64,000 bases of DNA from contig VRVR01000003.1 in NCBI GenBank assembly GCA_009859145.1, positions 1 to 64,000 of the forward strand, written 5' to 3'. Source of the DNA: Andalucia godoyi (Eukaryota > Discoba > Jakobea > Jakobida > Andaluciidae). Positions within the stretch are counted from its first letter, which is position 1, and each line of letters starts with the position of its first letter. Under the pieces are notes generated by a model that searched no databases, had not been told where the DNA came from, and was given only the letters and a program-made list of their open reading frames with translations. Shown here piece after piece: positions 28,601 through 39,000 of this stretch. Both the position numbers and the translations under genes were made by a program.

Positions 28601-31600
28601 TTCCAAGAAAACTGACACTTACCGAGGCGGCTCCAGAAGGAGGGATGGACCCCTGCATAGGAGAGAATGAGACGCAGCTGGAAACCACATCATTGACGAC
28701 CAGCTTCCACTTGGAAGGCAGCAGAGATCGATTAGAAATGACGAATTCCTTGCGATCCGGAGTCCCCTTCAGCAGCCTTCCGAAATCCAGTTCGCTGCAG
28801 GAGAGATCAACCTCCGGAGAACTGCCAGTGCAGCAGAATCGAACACTCGTTGGCTCTGGGTTGTTCTCGATCGTCAGAAACAAGACATCCTCGCACCTGC
28901 CAATCTGCTTTGGCTGCGCTGAAACCACGAGCTCTTTTGTCTCTTCAGCTTGGAGTTCCGCGCTGTTCCAGGAAACCTGGAAGCTCGATGTCTGTTGCGA
29001 CAGCATTGCCACCTTACATATCTGTGCAGAGCTTTGCTTGTTTGACACTCGAAGTCGTGATTGGAACAACGACGCATCCGCTGAAGTAAGCCCATCTAGT
29101 TTTCGATTCGTCAGCAACGGCCCGAAATCGAACGTATTATCAACGAGATTGTATGCTTGCAGTGCCTTGGGATCCTCCAAGGATTTGGGCTTCACGACCT
29201 TGTAGAACATGTTGCGCGGTTCATCATTAATGCGAGGATAGTCACACGAACCACTACAAGACACACCAAACTCAGCATTCCAGCCAACAATCATAAACGA
29301 CAACACGCACGAGAAAGCGCTGGGCGTCTTGGGAGAGAAGGCAACTTCAATAGTCACGGAATTCTTTGCGTCAATGATCCATCTGCGACTTCGCTTCCCA
29401 TCAAGCAACGGAGAAAACACATTAGACGCCTCGTAGTGAATTCCTGACTGATTCTGAATCGAAAAACAGCTTGCTTGCGGAGACTGCGTTCGCAAATGTT
29501 CCGGACGGCAAACCATGGACATTGTAGGAGAAGGAACCGGATCTGACGCGTCCTTCGACATTTCATCACTCAACTTCAATGCAGACATTGTCTCCGACAA
29601 TGCATCATCCAATGGCGCCGCTCCATTCACATGCACATGCGACGCAAGGACCTGCTGAGATTCTGGCGATTCAAGATACTGGCAAAATTCCCTGTACTGT
29701 TCATCGAATTGCGAGAAAGTTACAAAGTCTGCGCCATACTTTTCCGCTGGATGAACCACTTTGGGTGGAGGAGGCGGTGGAGCAACCACTGATTCCTCTT
29801 TCTTTCCTTTCGCAGCCTTTTTGGCCGCCGCAGGATCCACAACGGGCGAAGCAGGTCGTGGAGGAGGTTCAGACCACACTTCATCCGCTTCTGAGTGCAG
29901 CCGTACTTCAAAGGCTTCCTTCTCAGACCGCAGCCTCTTGATTTGCATCTTCAAATTCTTCATCGTGGAGACTGCCAAATCATATGCCGTCTTCTGGTCT
30001 GTGCTCATCACGTCATAAGCGTCATCAGAAACAAACTGAACGGTCTGCGATTTCAACTGAGCCTCCGCACGGGCCAGGTTTTGCTCCAATACTCGAAGCA
30101 CCCCTTTTCTGACATTCACGCCGTCAATCGACAACACATTGAGCTTCGCGTTTTCCTTGACGCTAAAGCCGACAATTCCTTGAATCAGAGAAACACAGGA
30201 TATCTGGTATTTTGTGAAAATTCCATCGATGATCATGCCACTAGAGAAGGAGTTTGCAGAGATGAACGACGATAAACAAGATGACAACAGCTCCGGTGAG
30301 AATTGAGAGGTCGATTCTCGATCCGCCGACGAAAGCAACGACTTCAACTCTTCCTGGAAATCGGAGGGAGTGGCCAATGCGGCATCCAAGATCTCGTCCA
30401 TCGTGGCTACTGGTAACGAAGTGCAGCTTGCAATTCTCGAAGAAAGGACTGTTTTTCCAGACAAGCGCGGACCGTGGATGGCGTACACTGTAAAATCGGG
30501 AGCACTCGATCCATCGCTCTTGGTGAGAGGATCAGAAGACTGGTTCGTGAATTGTCGAACTAGATTCTCATCCAATGACTGCCCAGGTGCTCGCTCCGGA
30601 AGTAACTGATACGCGGATGGTTCCGCAAACAACATGGCTCGCAAAGCATCGTCCTCGACAAGATGTTGGTCATCAAAATTGCGAGAGAACACCTCCAGGG
30701 GAACGTCAAGAGGATTTGACATTGTAAACGACCTCACAGACGAGGCATACGGCAGCACAGACCCAAACGGCAGAAGCTCTGTAGAGAGATGCACCCGCGG
30801 AGGACACCCGGATCCACGACAGATTATAGATGTCGTGGCATTCGCAGACGGGTCATTGCCGTAAACGGACACCGGAACCTTCACAACGTACGCGCGTTCC
30901 TCTGTCGGCATGAACCGAAACTCGATGTCTACATGGCCCAGTGGGGCGACTTCTCCTTTGACGGGAACCACGTCAAAGACGCTTCCAAATGGAGGCTCAA
31001 TCCGCTTCAAGCTCCAGTGCAGTGGCAGCGGTTGACTGTTCGAAAAACGAACAACAACAGTCTTGCAACGGCCCCCCAGGACGGAACCAAAGTCTATCTT
31101 GTCAGTTGAAAACTCCATCCGCGGTTCGACGACGTTGACGGCGAGATCGATCATCACAGACAGACCAGAGCGGATGCGAAATGGAATGGACAATTTGTTC
31201 ATACCGGTCAGAAGCACCTTTGAATTCAACGACACCGTGAAATCTTGGTATTCATTGGGAGGCAGCTTGGCGACCTTCTCAGGTTCCAGCAGGAATCCGG
31301 AATTTGCGAACAATTTTCTGTCATAACTCAAGGACACTGCCGAGTTTCCAGAATTCCACAGTCGAAACCCAACCGATGCCGAGCCACCTCGGAAAACGTG
31401 TCCAAAATCGACTGTATATCGTGCCATATTCACTGCGCTGATGATTCCAATTTGCGCAAGAGAAATCTCATGCAAAATCTGAGCATTTTCTGTCATCTCC
31501 TGTGCCGAATGGACACCATACTTCTGCACGCACTTCGCTTCAAACTCGTGAAGAAGCGCGGATAGTTTCTGCGTAACTATGCGCAATTCTGCTTCGGACT

Positions 31601-34600
31601 CCACCTCGAAGTTACGGGACGGCATCATGAACATGGCGGATCCAGACATTGGCGCCCCTGTAGCGGTGCGCGGGATATCACGACCAAATCGGGTGGGGAT
31701 AGTTTCCTGAATGGCAGATACGCATTCCGCGAATTCCGGAGTCGTTATACGGGGGGCAGAAAGAGACACCCTGCAGCAAGTGCCAGATCCTTTCACGATG
31801 ATGGGCACGGGGTCAAGATGCGCGACACGCAGCAAAATCGTCTCTTCGAGACCAAGCGGCAGCCCTGCAGTAAACCTGCAATTCACTCGTGTCTTCTCGC
31901 CAGGACTGATTCGACCTGACAGGGCAGACAAGTCAATCACACCGACTCGCGAGCAAAGAGACAGATCAAACGAATACGGGAACGCAACCTTTCCCGTGTT
32001 GAATATCATGATGTCCTTTTCTTCCGTGCGATTAAAAACAACTTCTCCGAAATCAAGCGTATTCTTTTCCAATCTGAACGATATAACGGAGGCCTCTCCT
32101 GACAAGGGGAAGTCATAAACTGGACCGTCATCGACAGAGCACAGTGCTGTGGCAGACACCCCAGCAGCATCCGTTCCGGAGAAAACGAAATCGACAGATT
32201 CGGACATTCCAGGTTTGAGATACCCTCGAATCGGCAAAATGTCCAGTGCGCCGGAGGGCAGCGGTGGCGAGCCATCAGGTACTTCAATCGTCCATGAAAA
32301 TCTGGCATCGATATTTCCGCTGTTGGTGATTAGCACCGGAATCTTTCGGTCCGTGTCCTGCAATACACAACCAAACCGAATCTCACGCTTATCAAACTGC
32401 AAATTCGGAAATGTCAAGCTTGCAAACAGGCTGATAAACTCCTTCGATGGATGTCCTTGAAACGTGACTACAAGACGAGACTCGATATCGTGTGAAGCCA
32501 AGTCTCTTCTGTACAACGGATCGCACCGTATTTCCACAGAAAACGACTCCCCAACCCCAACATCAAAGGACGACGGGGAAACCGAAAAGGGGACAGGAGC
32601 TTCGATGAAGCAACGGACGGGCAAGACAGTCACATTCTTCGCAGTCACAACAGCCGATAGCACAGACTCTCGGTGTTCGCATTTGTGGAAATATGAAAAC
32701 TGTGCAGATGGAGAAGAAAATTGCAGCACCGGGACCACAAAATTTGAAACAACCCGAACTTCCGACACTGGCCTCCATCTTCGATCTGCTTCAACCTTGA
32801 TTGGAATGATCTCCTCCACAGCCCCGCTCTTCTTGGATAATCCTACGACGCCAACATTCACGAACTGACCTGGAGGAACGGTCAAGAACTCTGGTTCCAT
32901 TCGGAACAACCGGGCTGAAGAATCGCTCTTGGTCTTCTCCGGTGCAAAGGAAACATTTTGCGCCTTTCTTCCTCGGTTTTCAAGGACGAATGTGTGGCAC
33001 AAGGACTTATTCGTGAACTGAGGACCGAAATTGATTTTGTTTTCTGGTAAATTCGTGACAAGGCACGAACCGTGGCCAACAGCCGCAAGCCGAACGTGCA
33101 ACGAATCAGAAAATTCAAAATCAATCACTAACTCATCGCGAAATGCCATCGATTCATCGGGAACAACGAACGCGTGCAGAATGAACGTCCCATGCGCGGG
33201 TACGACACCCCTGGTAACATCCACGCGAAACGGTGATCCACTGTTCTTGACAGCGCAAGAAAATTGCGCATCGACGGGACTGCGATTAACCAGAGACACG
33301 GGTTTTGAGTGTTCCTGTAAAACGGCAACCTTTCCAAAGTCTATAGAAGATGATGACGACTCGATAATAGGACCTCGGACATTCATACGAATCATAACAC
33401 TCTTGGCGGATTCTTCCGCTCCGGGAACACTAAAATAAATTGGTACTTGAACATCGCCAAGAATACGAGGTATAAACTGGATATTCGCATCGTAACAACC
33501 ATGCGCTGGCACAATCCCGCTTAACTGCGGGACAACAAGATTCAACAGGGGTTTTTCAGGGTCCATTCGCGGTACACTCATCTCATACTTGGCTGAAAGA
33601 TGGCTTTCATTCATAATGCTTACAACGTACGAGTATGTGTGATTGATAAAGCATTCTGGAACGTGAATAACGTCACGAGACAACGAAATGGGAGGCACGA
33701 CACATTTTGCTAGAATGGGAAGAACATGAACCTCCTTACCTACACCATCGATATCCATCACAAGGGATATGTCGTACGATTTCTTCTGACACGGGATGAA
33801 GTCCAATTGCACATCCCCGCAGGTATGCGGCTCCAACGTTAACGATGGAGGTAGGATATCAAATTCACGCTTGATTTGCAGCAGATCAGAAGGAATACGG
33901 AACGACACCTTCATCGACACATCCGACGTATTTGACAATGTAATCCGTTTGGAGACAAGGAAAGACAGGGAAACCTCTCCAAAATCAATGGAATTGCAAT
34001 CAAAATCGAAACTTGGACCGACGCAGACACCGTCTACATGAATTACCAAAGGGTCGGCCCGACCTTCGATCTTCCAATCAAAGGATTCTGAAAACTCACC
34101 AAGAACATCCGAATTGAAAGTGACTCCAATGGTCTGTGACTCGCCACCAGCAACAACACCAGAGTCCGGACAAAATCGGAACTTCGAGCCGTACAAGCTT
34201 CGGTTGGGAACCAATTGGAAACGAGCGTCTATGTTGCCCGGATTCTCAAGAATAAAATCGAATTTGTAAGGCTTCGAAATAAATAACTCTCCGACATCTA
34301 ATGAATCATATGTAAAGTTCGCTTTCGGTCCGACTCCGAGACCGGATAGCTGTAGAGGAATTCGACCGGGCCGCCCGCCGACACAAAGAAACGCAAATCG
34401 CGTGTATGATGCAGCAGACTTTGGATGGAACTGGACTTCAACGTCAAATGACGTACCCGGCCACAGTTCTCCGTGATCTGGGACGATGGAAAACAGATCG
34501 TCGTCGAACAAATCCCTCACGAACGGGTTTGCGGCTCCGACAGCCGGAAACTCCGCCAAAGAATTTTGCTCGATGGACAATATATCGCTTCGAAGGGCAT

Positions 34601-35459
34601 GTTGCTCCTCTTCAGCCGCCGTCGAAAATTTCTTCCATGCAAACGGAACCCGGTACGTGGAAGGGTTGGTAATTCTCACGGTCTTCCGAGACTGCAAACC
34701 CACAAACGTCGGATCGACGTTGACAGCCTGCGTACTCACTGTGATGGGAAGCGAAACAGCATTGCCAGTGAGATCGACAGTCGTTTCCGATCCATCGTCG
34801 CAACGCACATTCATTGCTTGGTTATGTTGTGCGACCACAGTCGGGTGAAACTTCACGTCCAACTGAAAGCCGCCATCTGGCTCGATGTACCCTTCGGAGG
34901 GAAAGACGCTGAAGGAGCCCTTGCAGTCAATCGAAAAGTGAGCCGGTCCGTCGCCAAGATTGCGAACAAATATGGGGCGAGAAGAGTCCAGCAACACAGG
35001 AGCACTGTCGAAAGTAATGGATTTGGGAAAGTCCAGCCGTGAACGAGGTCCTGCTGCTTCGATGGATACAGTGAACTTTTCTCTTTCTGTGACGCATTCA
35101 ATCATAGTTTTGAAAATTCTTCGCTGAGGAAAAGTCAATTGCAGTGTATACGTGATTTCCATTCCCGCAGCAATTTTCTGTGAAGCCTTCGAAGGATCTT
35201 TGGGGACAATCTTGAGCCACGAAACAGTAGAGGGAAGAACTCGCAGTTTTCGAGCAATCTTGTCCTTGTTTCTGAATTTCAAAGGGACCTCATAGGTTTC
35301 CAAAGGGTCATACTGATCAACAAGAATGGAACTAGGAATCGGGGCGAATAGTGGCTCATCCACCGGCACAACCGTCGAAGCACCTTCACGCGAAAGGAAG
35401 ACGTCGACAACACGGGGCCGATCCCGACCTTGCGAAAACGAAAAGCTTGATGTCTGCAT
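22647..35459 (-). CDS. HYDIN: HYDIN-like giant axonemal central-pair protein
   Basis: 4,270 residues in one exon of 12.8 kb. The protein is a long chain of Ig-like ASH/MSP domains with the recurrent signature (V/I/L)DFG.V..G followed by ....(L)..N.G, for example FDFGVVKVGQEYEQKMSLSN and IDFGRIYVGQSVEKRLRIVN. Around residue 1,660 it holds a P-loop (GPRLSGKT) followed by SGMIIDGI and a coiled coil; this is the adenylate-kinase-like module diagnostic of HYDIN. HYDIN is a C2-projection component of the ciliary central apparatus needed for motility, so the organism should build motile 9+2 flagella. It is somewhat shorter than human HYDIN (about 5,120). The start ATG at 35459 is at the head of the domain array, and a Lys/Pro-rich linker lies near residues 1,870-1,900. 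Confidence 0.93.
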   Translation of the reverse strand: MQTSSFSFSQGRDRPRVVDVFLSREGASTVVPVDEPLFAPIPSSILVDQYDPLETYEVPLKFRNKDKIARKLRVLPSTVSWLKIVPKDPSKASQKIAAGMEITYTLQLTFPQRRIFKTMIECVTEREKFTVSIEAAGPRSRLDFPKSITFDSAPVLLDSSRPIFVRNLGDGPAHFSIDCKGSFSVFPSEGYIEPDGGFQLDVKFHPTVVAQHNQAMNVRCDDGSETTVDLTGNAVSLPITVSTQAVNVDPTFVGLQSRKTVRITNPSTYRVPFAWKKFSTAAEEEQHALRSDILSIEQNSLAEFPAVGAANPFVRDLFDDDLFSIVPDHGELWPGTSFDVEVQFHPKSAASYTRFAFLCVGGRPGRIPLQLSGLGVGPKANFTYDSLDVGELFISKPYKFDFILENPGNIDARFQLVPNRSLYGSKFRFCPDSGVVAGGESQTIGVTFNSDVLGEFSESFDWKIEGRADPLVIHVDGVCVGPSFDFDCNSIDFGEVSLSFLVSKRITLSNTSDVSMKVSFRIPSDLLQIKREFDILPPSLTLEPHTCGDVQLDFIPCQKKSYDISLVMDIDGVGKEVHVLPILAKCVVPPISLSRDVIHVPECFINHTYSYVVSIMNESHLSAKYEMSVPRMDPEKPLLNLVVPQLSGIVPAHGCYDANIQFIPRILGDVQVPIYFSVPGAEESAKSVMIRMNVRGPIIESSSSSIDFGKVAVLQEHSKPVSLVNRSPVDAQFSCAVKNSGSPFRVDVTRGVVPAHGTFILHAFVVPDESMAFRDELVIDFEFSDSLHVRLAAVGHGSCLVTNLPENKINFGPQFTNKSLCHTFVLENRGRKAQNVSFAPEKTKSDSSARLFRMEPEFLTVPPGQFVNVGVVGLSKKSGAVEEIIPIKVEADRRWRPVSEVRVVSNFVVPVLQFSSPSAQFSYFHKCEHRESVLSAVVTAKNVTVLPVRCFIEAPVPFSVSPSSFDVGVGESFSVEIRCDPLYRRDLASHDIESRLVVTFQGHPSKEFISLFASLTFPNLQFDKREIRFGCVLQDTDRKIPVLITNSGNIDARFSWTIEVPDGSPPLPSGALDILPIRGYLKPGMSESVDFVFSGTDAAGVSATALCSVDDGPVYDFPLSGEASVISFRLEKNTLDFGEVVFNRTEEKDIMIFNTGKVAFPYSFDLSLCSRVGVIDLSALSGRISPGEKTRVNCRFTAGLPLGLEETILLRVAHLDPVPIIVKGSGTCCRVSLSAPRITTPEFAECVSAIQETIPTRFGRDIPRTATGAPMSGSAMFMMPSRNFEVESEAELRIVTQKLSALLHEFEAKCVQKYGVHSAQEMTENAQILHEISLAQIGIISAVNMARYTVDFGHVFRGGSASVGFRLWNSGNSAVSLSYDRKLFANSGFLLEPEKVAKLPPNEYQDFTVSLNSKVLLTGMNKLSIPFRIRSGLSVMIDLAVNVVEPRMEFSTDKIDFGSVLGGRCKTVVVRFSNSQPLPLHWSLKRIEPPFGSVFDVVPVKGEVAPLGHVDIEFRFMPTEERAYVVKVPVSVYGNDPSANATTSIICRGSGCPPRVHLSTELLPFGSVLPYASSVRSFTMSNPLDVPLEVFSRNFDDQHLVEDDALRAMLFAEPSAYQLLPERAPGQSLDENLVRQFTNQSSDPLTKSDGSSAPDFTVYAIHGPRLSGKTVLSSRIASCTSLPVATMDEILDAALATPSDFQEELKSLLSSADRESTSQFSPELLSSCLSSFISANSFSSGMIIDGIFTKYQISCVSLIQGIVGFSVKENAKLNVLSIDGVNVRKGVLRVLEQNLARAEAQLKSQTVQFVSDDAYDVMSTDQKTAYDLAVSTMKNLKMQIKRLRSEKEAFEVRLHSEADEVWSEPPPRPASPVVDPAAAKKAAKGKKEESVVAPPPPPPKVVHPAEKYGADFVTFSQFDEQYREFCQYLESPESQQVLASHVHVNGAAPLDDALSETMSALKLSDEMSKDASDPVPSPTMSMVCRPEHLRTQSPQASCFSIQNQSGIHYEASNVFSPLLDGKRSRRWIIDAKNSVTIEVAFSPKTPSAFSCVLSFMIVGWNAEFGVSCSGSCDYPRINDEPRNMFYKVVKPKSLEDPKALQAYNLVDNTFDFGPLLTNRKLDGLTSADASLFQSRLRVSNKQSSAQICKVAMLSQQTSSFQVSWNSAELQAEETKELVVSAQPKQIGRCEDVLFLTIENNPEPTSVRFCCTGSSPEVDLSCSELDFGRLLKGTPDRKEFVISNRSLLPSKWKLVVNDVVSSCVSFSPMQGSIPPSGAASVSVSFLGKEPRLISGKVEIYVYDQYADVASSKEVSKKEILVKAETYDVDVECEIPKEGIFDFGVVKVGQEYEQKMSLSNKNTKYEVEFKFSFSKRSLQNVVRIEPLTGILKAGGKEKVPIRVIFKADNEQTFTNMRDIHCEYSDPGTKEHVGKFTLAVSSRAVFSKFTISPPFGLNFGPILFDSSKVRKLDIRNDGHFSFDFAVSENPTFDFSAQVPAVSNVKDSKKASAPAGGQSLSIGPFSVAPALGSLAPGATEAISVTFASREPGAFSRQVYLHVRDRDPNAFPQGLPYMLEAESCIPGINTTDLVSIFEEQQVVHGAESLNELKSVFVSQLRVFSFGTFLVGEDASERFKIANPQKVPVDVNIEIIPSSDVSKDTFFCDSTYLTIPSHESRYVAVSFKPSKLGAFSATFKAVPKGNGSASDLKFEMRGDATLPHISIEKPEPKSGTGYVLDFGRVVASKTMKQSIRVRNHGSVVAHVQALLSGSGYELAGGSSFQLSPSESRSLDVVFASSTEGSFEGALKLQVSKNTFEDNVIKLKAVCYLQNLVIENLPDDRSDAVSLGECPVGCPKKIDFLVRNLSADVVRFEACVLKAEGVKMTPSIGHLLGRSSKSVVLTWSPNASVSLAALQASLKVSFKRIRIVVNPHGSQEDGEDDEDVNDWDDRKVSVSWDRDSSGKTVKFVQPIPEPKFENIDTSSQDVLLPMEGTADVVSCDVDLSDIVFRSTFLFSSRMHKLRIRNTSKIPFSGTTSVTFSDPDTDLSTFSVSPAQFSVDPDQSLELAVSYKPQDMLPHTADVSISIVGLDRASEGCRSVHLVGVPECPIVHFETQFSTDYISTKRLPGLPGPDGVVGPLNPETRVLEIESRGVKVRNVRRFYVLNPTNLSYDFVLVPGVANARAPGVRCLTQYGTIHSGKKFELVFEFIPDSLSVSEAFWSFEIKSHSIAIPLMVVGRAAEPDVLFEKGHVLFRPLLVGRRATEIVQLVNREHLPFAFSFENLDSTSDSNQIVRVSPLSGTVPAEGQTPVELTFAPDVEQSYNINLRCVVKKKPTPLNLNVKGDAYMVKDSLYVIDVDGTTVEVFGGVSNVNSIDFGRIYVGQSVEKRLRIVNSGRYPFDYNFSSSSSKHLSFSPTMGTVPKGETSLVTVAFAPTAEVRLDRFKSVCKVTNGRTYLFELSGWAARPQLRFSFYYFDFGPSFIYHPGATPSSTNLVVYNDDSTDVSFDVLFENSAHLEVKASPTVLKPGQSQVIQISFYPREAKKYRDVVPIEVNGLAASTINLTIEGEGTVPRLELVNAAHQSVSFGSVRVGDSSSRSVGITNKSKIAASIAIDEQALRELGITVQPSQFVCRPSQSVYLNVVFAPQLRVRPFKNLAVPLTMNGQTLPLFSMSGTAQGFEVKLDPSIVSFGPVVERSSSIQKIMIENSGDIGVAFKVARLSPGTDFSLSPVDGFVAPHADGTVEVVFCPSSLSGTHPEERSAKFAVYVEGLSEPLPISCSGTCVVKPPASETIRFSTAVRTPVSKKVTIKNPSKTEWNLRPIIDNDAWKVNVPVVNVAAGQQMQIDVVYHPLSMTSAGALHKGSMFIPCPDGSALLFSFEGEANAPVAEASAAQAVTVPSKSQYVHSLTVKNWLRAPQRFRVVMDLNKHAATSVKCLDYIDVPAGLSRDFKLTIYAFVESTTSGKITFINDETREYCFFNISIQHSPPKPISEIRLETHVRQPSAYALRVDNPLAEDVPLTLSCSSASVFVEGPLVAKSMQETALSLIFMPLLAGNEKDVTLMLKSDKLGAFPYTMHLTAHPAPLEKSYHFEVPLGSTLSQTVRFASFSKNAIDFNVDLQPSDFEAAKTVKAAASPSGKDGIEVSLPVSFTPRSLGPSKAVLRVSHPQGGEYVFTLSGACIAPRPQGPFDVKSGQSVNIPFTNVFKDNAVFNLTIDNPAFIVKPTETVPAGKAAAFAVQYKPSGTATAPVVGKLVVSNDKCPPWVFYVRGLPA
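30448..30474 (-). other. P-loop of the HYDIN adenylate-kinase-like module
   Basis: Encodes GPRLSGKT within HYDIN, matching GxxxxGK(S/T). A downstream Asp in MIIDGI fits a Walker B position. Whether the module still phosphorylates nucleotides is unknown. Confidence 0.75.
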
Positions 35460-36000
35460 AATAATCGAATGTAATTTAAGAAGAAAGTTTTGTCACCAAC
35501 CGGAATGAGAGAGGAGAGAAAGAAATAAGAACAAAAAGAATAGAAACATGAGTAGTGCAGACCGGGCGATCGGGAAAAATAAAAGGAAAAATAAAATGGA
35601 CGAGGCCAAAACAGCCAAACACCCACCACGCCTATGTGGATCGATCGAGTAACAAACGCTCAGGAGGCGGGAATCAACGATCAATTGCATGCATATCCTA
35701 GCATCACATACCCAAAAATGTCACCGTGTCATTCCCGGTGTCACAGCAAAAAACAAAAACCAAAACCCGATAGAAAAGAAAAGACACTTAAGGGCATTCT
35801 TTTCATGGAGGGAAAGTCTCAACATTTGAATCACACGAGAAAGCCATAGGTTCACAACACTTCCCCTCCCCTCCTCCCAATCGCATCTTCTTTTTCCCTT
35901 TCTTTTGCAACAAAAAAGAAAAAGGGAAAAAAAAAAGAAGAAAAAAAGGAATCTGACACAAAAATATTACAATCCCAAAGTTTGTTTTTGGCCGACAAGC
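35460..36000. promoter_or_regulatory. Divergent promoter between HYDIN and CNOT1
   Basis: 541 bases. An imperfect long inverted repeat of T/C-rich and A/G-rich arms (TTTTTCCCTTTCTTTT ... AAAAAAGAAAAAGGGAAAAA) lies at about 35889-35931, and a CACCG/CGGTG hairpin lies at about 35720-35740. A 34-codon open frame starts with an ATG at 35548 and ends at 35652; no homology is recognised and it is not called. No RFX X-box was found upstream of HYDIN. Confidence 0.4.
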
Positions 36001-39000
36001 ATGATAGATTTGAGTTGTATTGAAGGATCGCAGATCCAGCAAATTTTGGATGAAACTTCGGAAGACAACATTGCTGAAGTGGAGCATGCTCTGCGAAAGG
36101 TATGCAGTTTTATTTTGTGTTCTCGTTATTTGTTGCTTGTTTTCGCCCCCCTCCTCCCATCTTCCTTTCAATTCTTCTTTTGTGTTGCACAGGACTTGTG
36201 ACAAATAGTGTGCCAGTGCTGACGAAACACTTGTTTTTTACCGACAGATATCTTTTGACGATCCCAAATCGAGACAACGAATCCTGAAGTCGCTTCTCGT
36301 CAGCTTGAGCCACGGGCCGCAGAAAAATGTAGGTGCAAGAACCAGATTGTTCCATCATCTTCTTGTGCCATTGCTTGATCTTCCGTCTAGCGCTTCGATC
36401 ATTTGCGATTTGATTGAGATCGTGTCTTCTCCAACCTACGAGTACTTTGCAAATCTTCTCTTGAAAATCAACCTGATTCCGATTCATAGACTTTTGTTTG
36501 GCATTTCTCTATCCAACCATCCAATCAAAGAAAAGGCTGTTATTGGCGTGCAGATAGTGCGGGATGCTGCGTCCGCTTGCGCGGACAAGGACATTCAGAG
36601 TCTTCCAATGCCATTTCAGCATACCCTGATGCAGATCCGCTCGTCCTTCGGGCTTGCAGTAGACGCTCTTCCTGGTGATTCGTCGCCTCTCATCGCACAG
36701 TTGTTCACGGACAAAACGATGGACGTCGCTACCCAGTTCTTTAACCAATCCTCCGTTTTGCCCGGTCTTTTGCGAGATCTTGGTCCTGAGTGTCTGTCCT
36801 CTAAAGAATCTGCCATTCGGGTGTTCAGTTCGCTGTCGGAAGTGACATCCGCGGAGCTGGCGGAAACTGTGGTATTCATGGCGAACTCCAGCGCCGCTTC
36901 CCCTTCTACTTCTTGGAATATTGACAATTTCATCGAGGCTTTGCGGGATGTGCACCCTGCTGTTGACTGGCACCAAGTGATCCAGAAACTCGATTATCCT
37001 GGTTTTGTGTTGTTCGACGCTAAAGCATTCGCGGTTTTGTTCACAATTCTTCGAAAATCCATTCGGGAATCTCCCTTCCCATCGAAGTATTTTTTGAGAA
37101 AGTGGACGAATGTCGATGGACAGTTGTCGCTTCTCAAGCATGCTGTCCAGATGCCACCGGAGCTGCTGTCCTTTGCTTCTTGCTCGGATAAGAAAGCGAC
37201 GATTGACATTGTTGGCTATCAGTCAAAGAATTTGAAGAACGGGACATGGAATTCGCTCGATCTTATCCGACTTCTTTTAGAAGTAGCCGGAGAAAATCGT
37301 CTTCCGGTAGTGCGCGAGATTTTAGATATCGCAAATCGGCAGTTTCCAGAAATACTTGTTCTTGCCCTTTTCGAGTCGCGGACGCCTCAGTTGCGGTTGA
37401 CACAAGAGTATTCCTCAGCGATACTGCGCAAAGAGATGACGAAACTCGGCCAAAATGCCCCTCTGCTTACTCACTTGTGGAACGTGGATGCTACATTGTT
37501 CGCCCATGTTTTGATCGATTTGTACTACAAAGATCCTCAGATTCTGTTCCGAGTTTTGGACTTGGCACATGAATTGAAAATTCTGGGTTCCCTTTTACCC
37601 GGTAGAGACTTTCGGTTTGTTCTGGACCTTGCAGTGCTGAGTGCACGACGGGAATTCTTGAACTTGCGTGTATTCCTCTCGAAACGCTTGGCAGCAGACA
37701 AGGATGCGTTTGCAGAAGCCATTGTATCCTACCTTTCGGACAAATTGCTGCCTGTCACGGAGCATGAGCAATCGCCATTGCCGAAAACCAATGTTGAACT
37801 TCCTGCGGAGGTCATTCTTATTTTCCTGAACTGTCTTGACGAATCCTCTCGTCTGCTTTCTGAGCCGCTTCAGGTCAGTGTGGTGAAGCTCAAGCAATCA
37901 TTGTTTGTGCACTTCCCACTTTTGCGGGCATCGAAAGACAGTTTGGCGTCGTCAGGAATTTCCGGAAATTCTGAGCCTGTTGCGCATGCCGCGACTGCCA
38001 CTTCGACTGCCACGTCTCCGGAGATAGAAGAGAGGGCGGATGCTCTCTTCCGGAAGGTGTACAGTTCCGAAATTTCTGTGGATGACTTTGCATCCAAGTT
38101 GTCTCAGCTTCAGAAGAGTGCGTCTGCGTTGGATGTGCAGCTTGCGAATTGCATCGTCCATAATCTACTGGAGGAATACCGGTTTTTTGAAGATTACCCA
38201 AAGAACTATTTGAACATCACCGCACAGCTCTATGGAACTATCATTTTGCGCGGACTCATTGCGGATTCGCCACTATCTACTGCGTTGAATTACGTTGTGC
38301 AGTCTCTTCGGAAGAATGGAGACTCCAAGCTGTTCAACTTTGGAACAGTGGCATTGTCGTGTTTTCTGCAACGGATTCCCGAATTTCGTGAATTCAGGGA
38401 CCAGTTGCTGCTAATGCCAGCTCTGATCAATTCCGATCCTCGCTTGAAGGCTGCACTGTCGGCGACCCATGTTGAAAACTCGGAGTCTGTCGATCGAATT
38501 CGGATGGCGGAAAAGCCTACGAAACATGACGGAAGTGCAGATGAGGAAAGCGTCTCAGAGGACGTGCAGAACAAGATCCACTTCATTCTCAACAACATTT
38601 CCCAGACCAACTTCCCGACAAAAGTTGCCGAGCTCCAGCAGGTCGTGTCGAACTCCATTTTGTATTTTGGGCGGTATTTGGTGAACAAGCGTGCTGCTGC
38701 AGAGCCGAATTTCCATTCCTTGTACATCTCCATTTTGGAGTCGATGAAGAAGAAGGAATTGTGGGACATTGTTTTGGCGGCCACTCTTGAAAGAATCAAG
38801 TTTTTCTTGGAATCAAAGAAGGCAACTACCGCGGATCGATCGACCTTGAAGAACTTGGGTTCTTGGCTGGGCGCGATCACGCTGTCAAAAAACAGACCGA
38901 TTCTTCGAAAGCAGCTGGACCTCAAGGAACTTATTTGCGATGCCTTTGACAAAGGAAAACTGATTTCTGTTGTGCCGTTCGTTGCAAAGGTTCTTGAAGG

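Noticed and set aside
35548-35652. 34-codon frame in the HYDIN/CNOT1 promoter
   Set aside because: Short, lysine-rich because of A-rich sequence, and no homology recognised.
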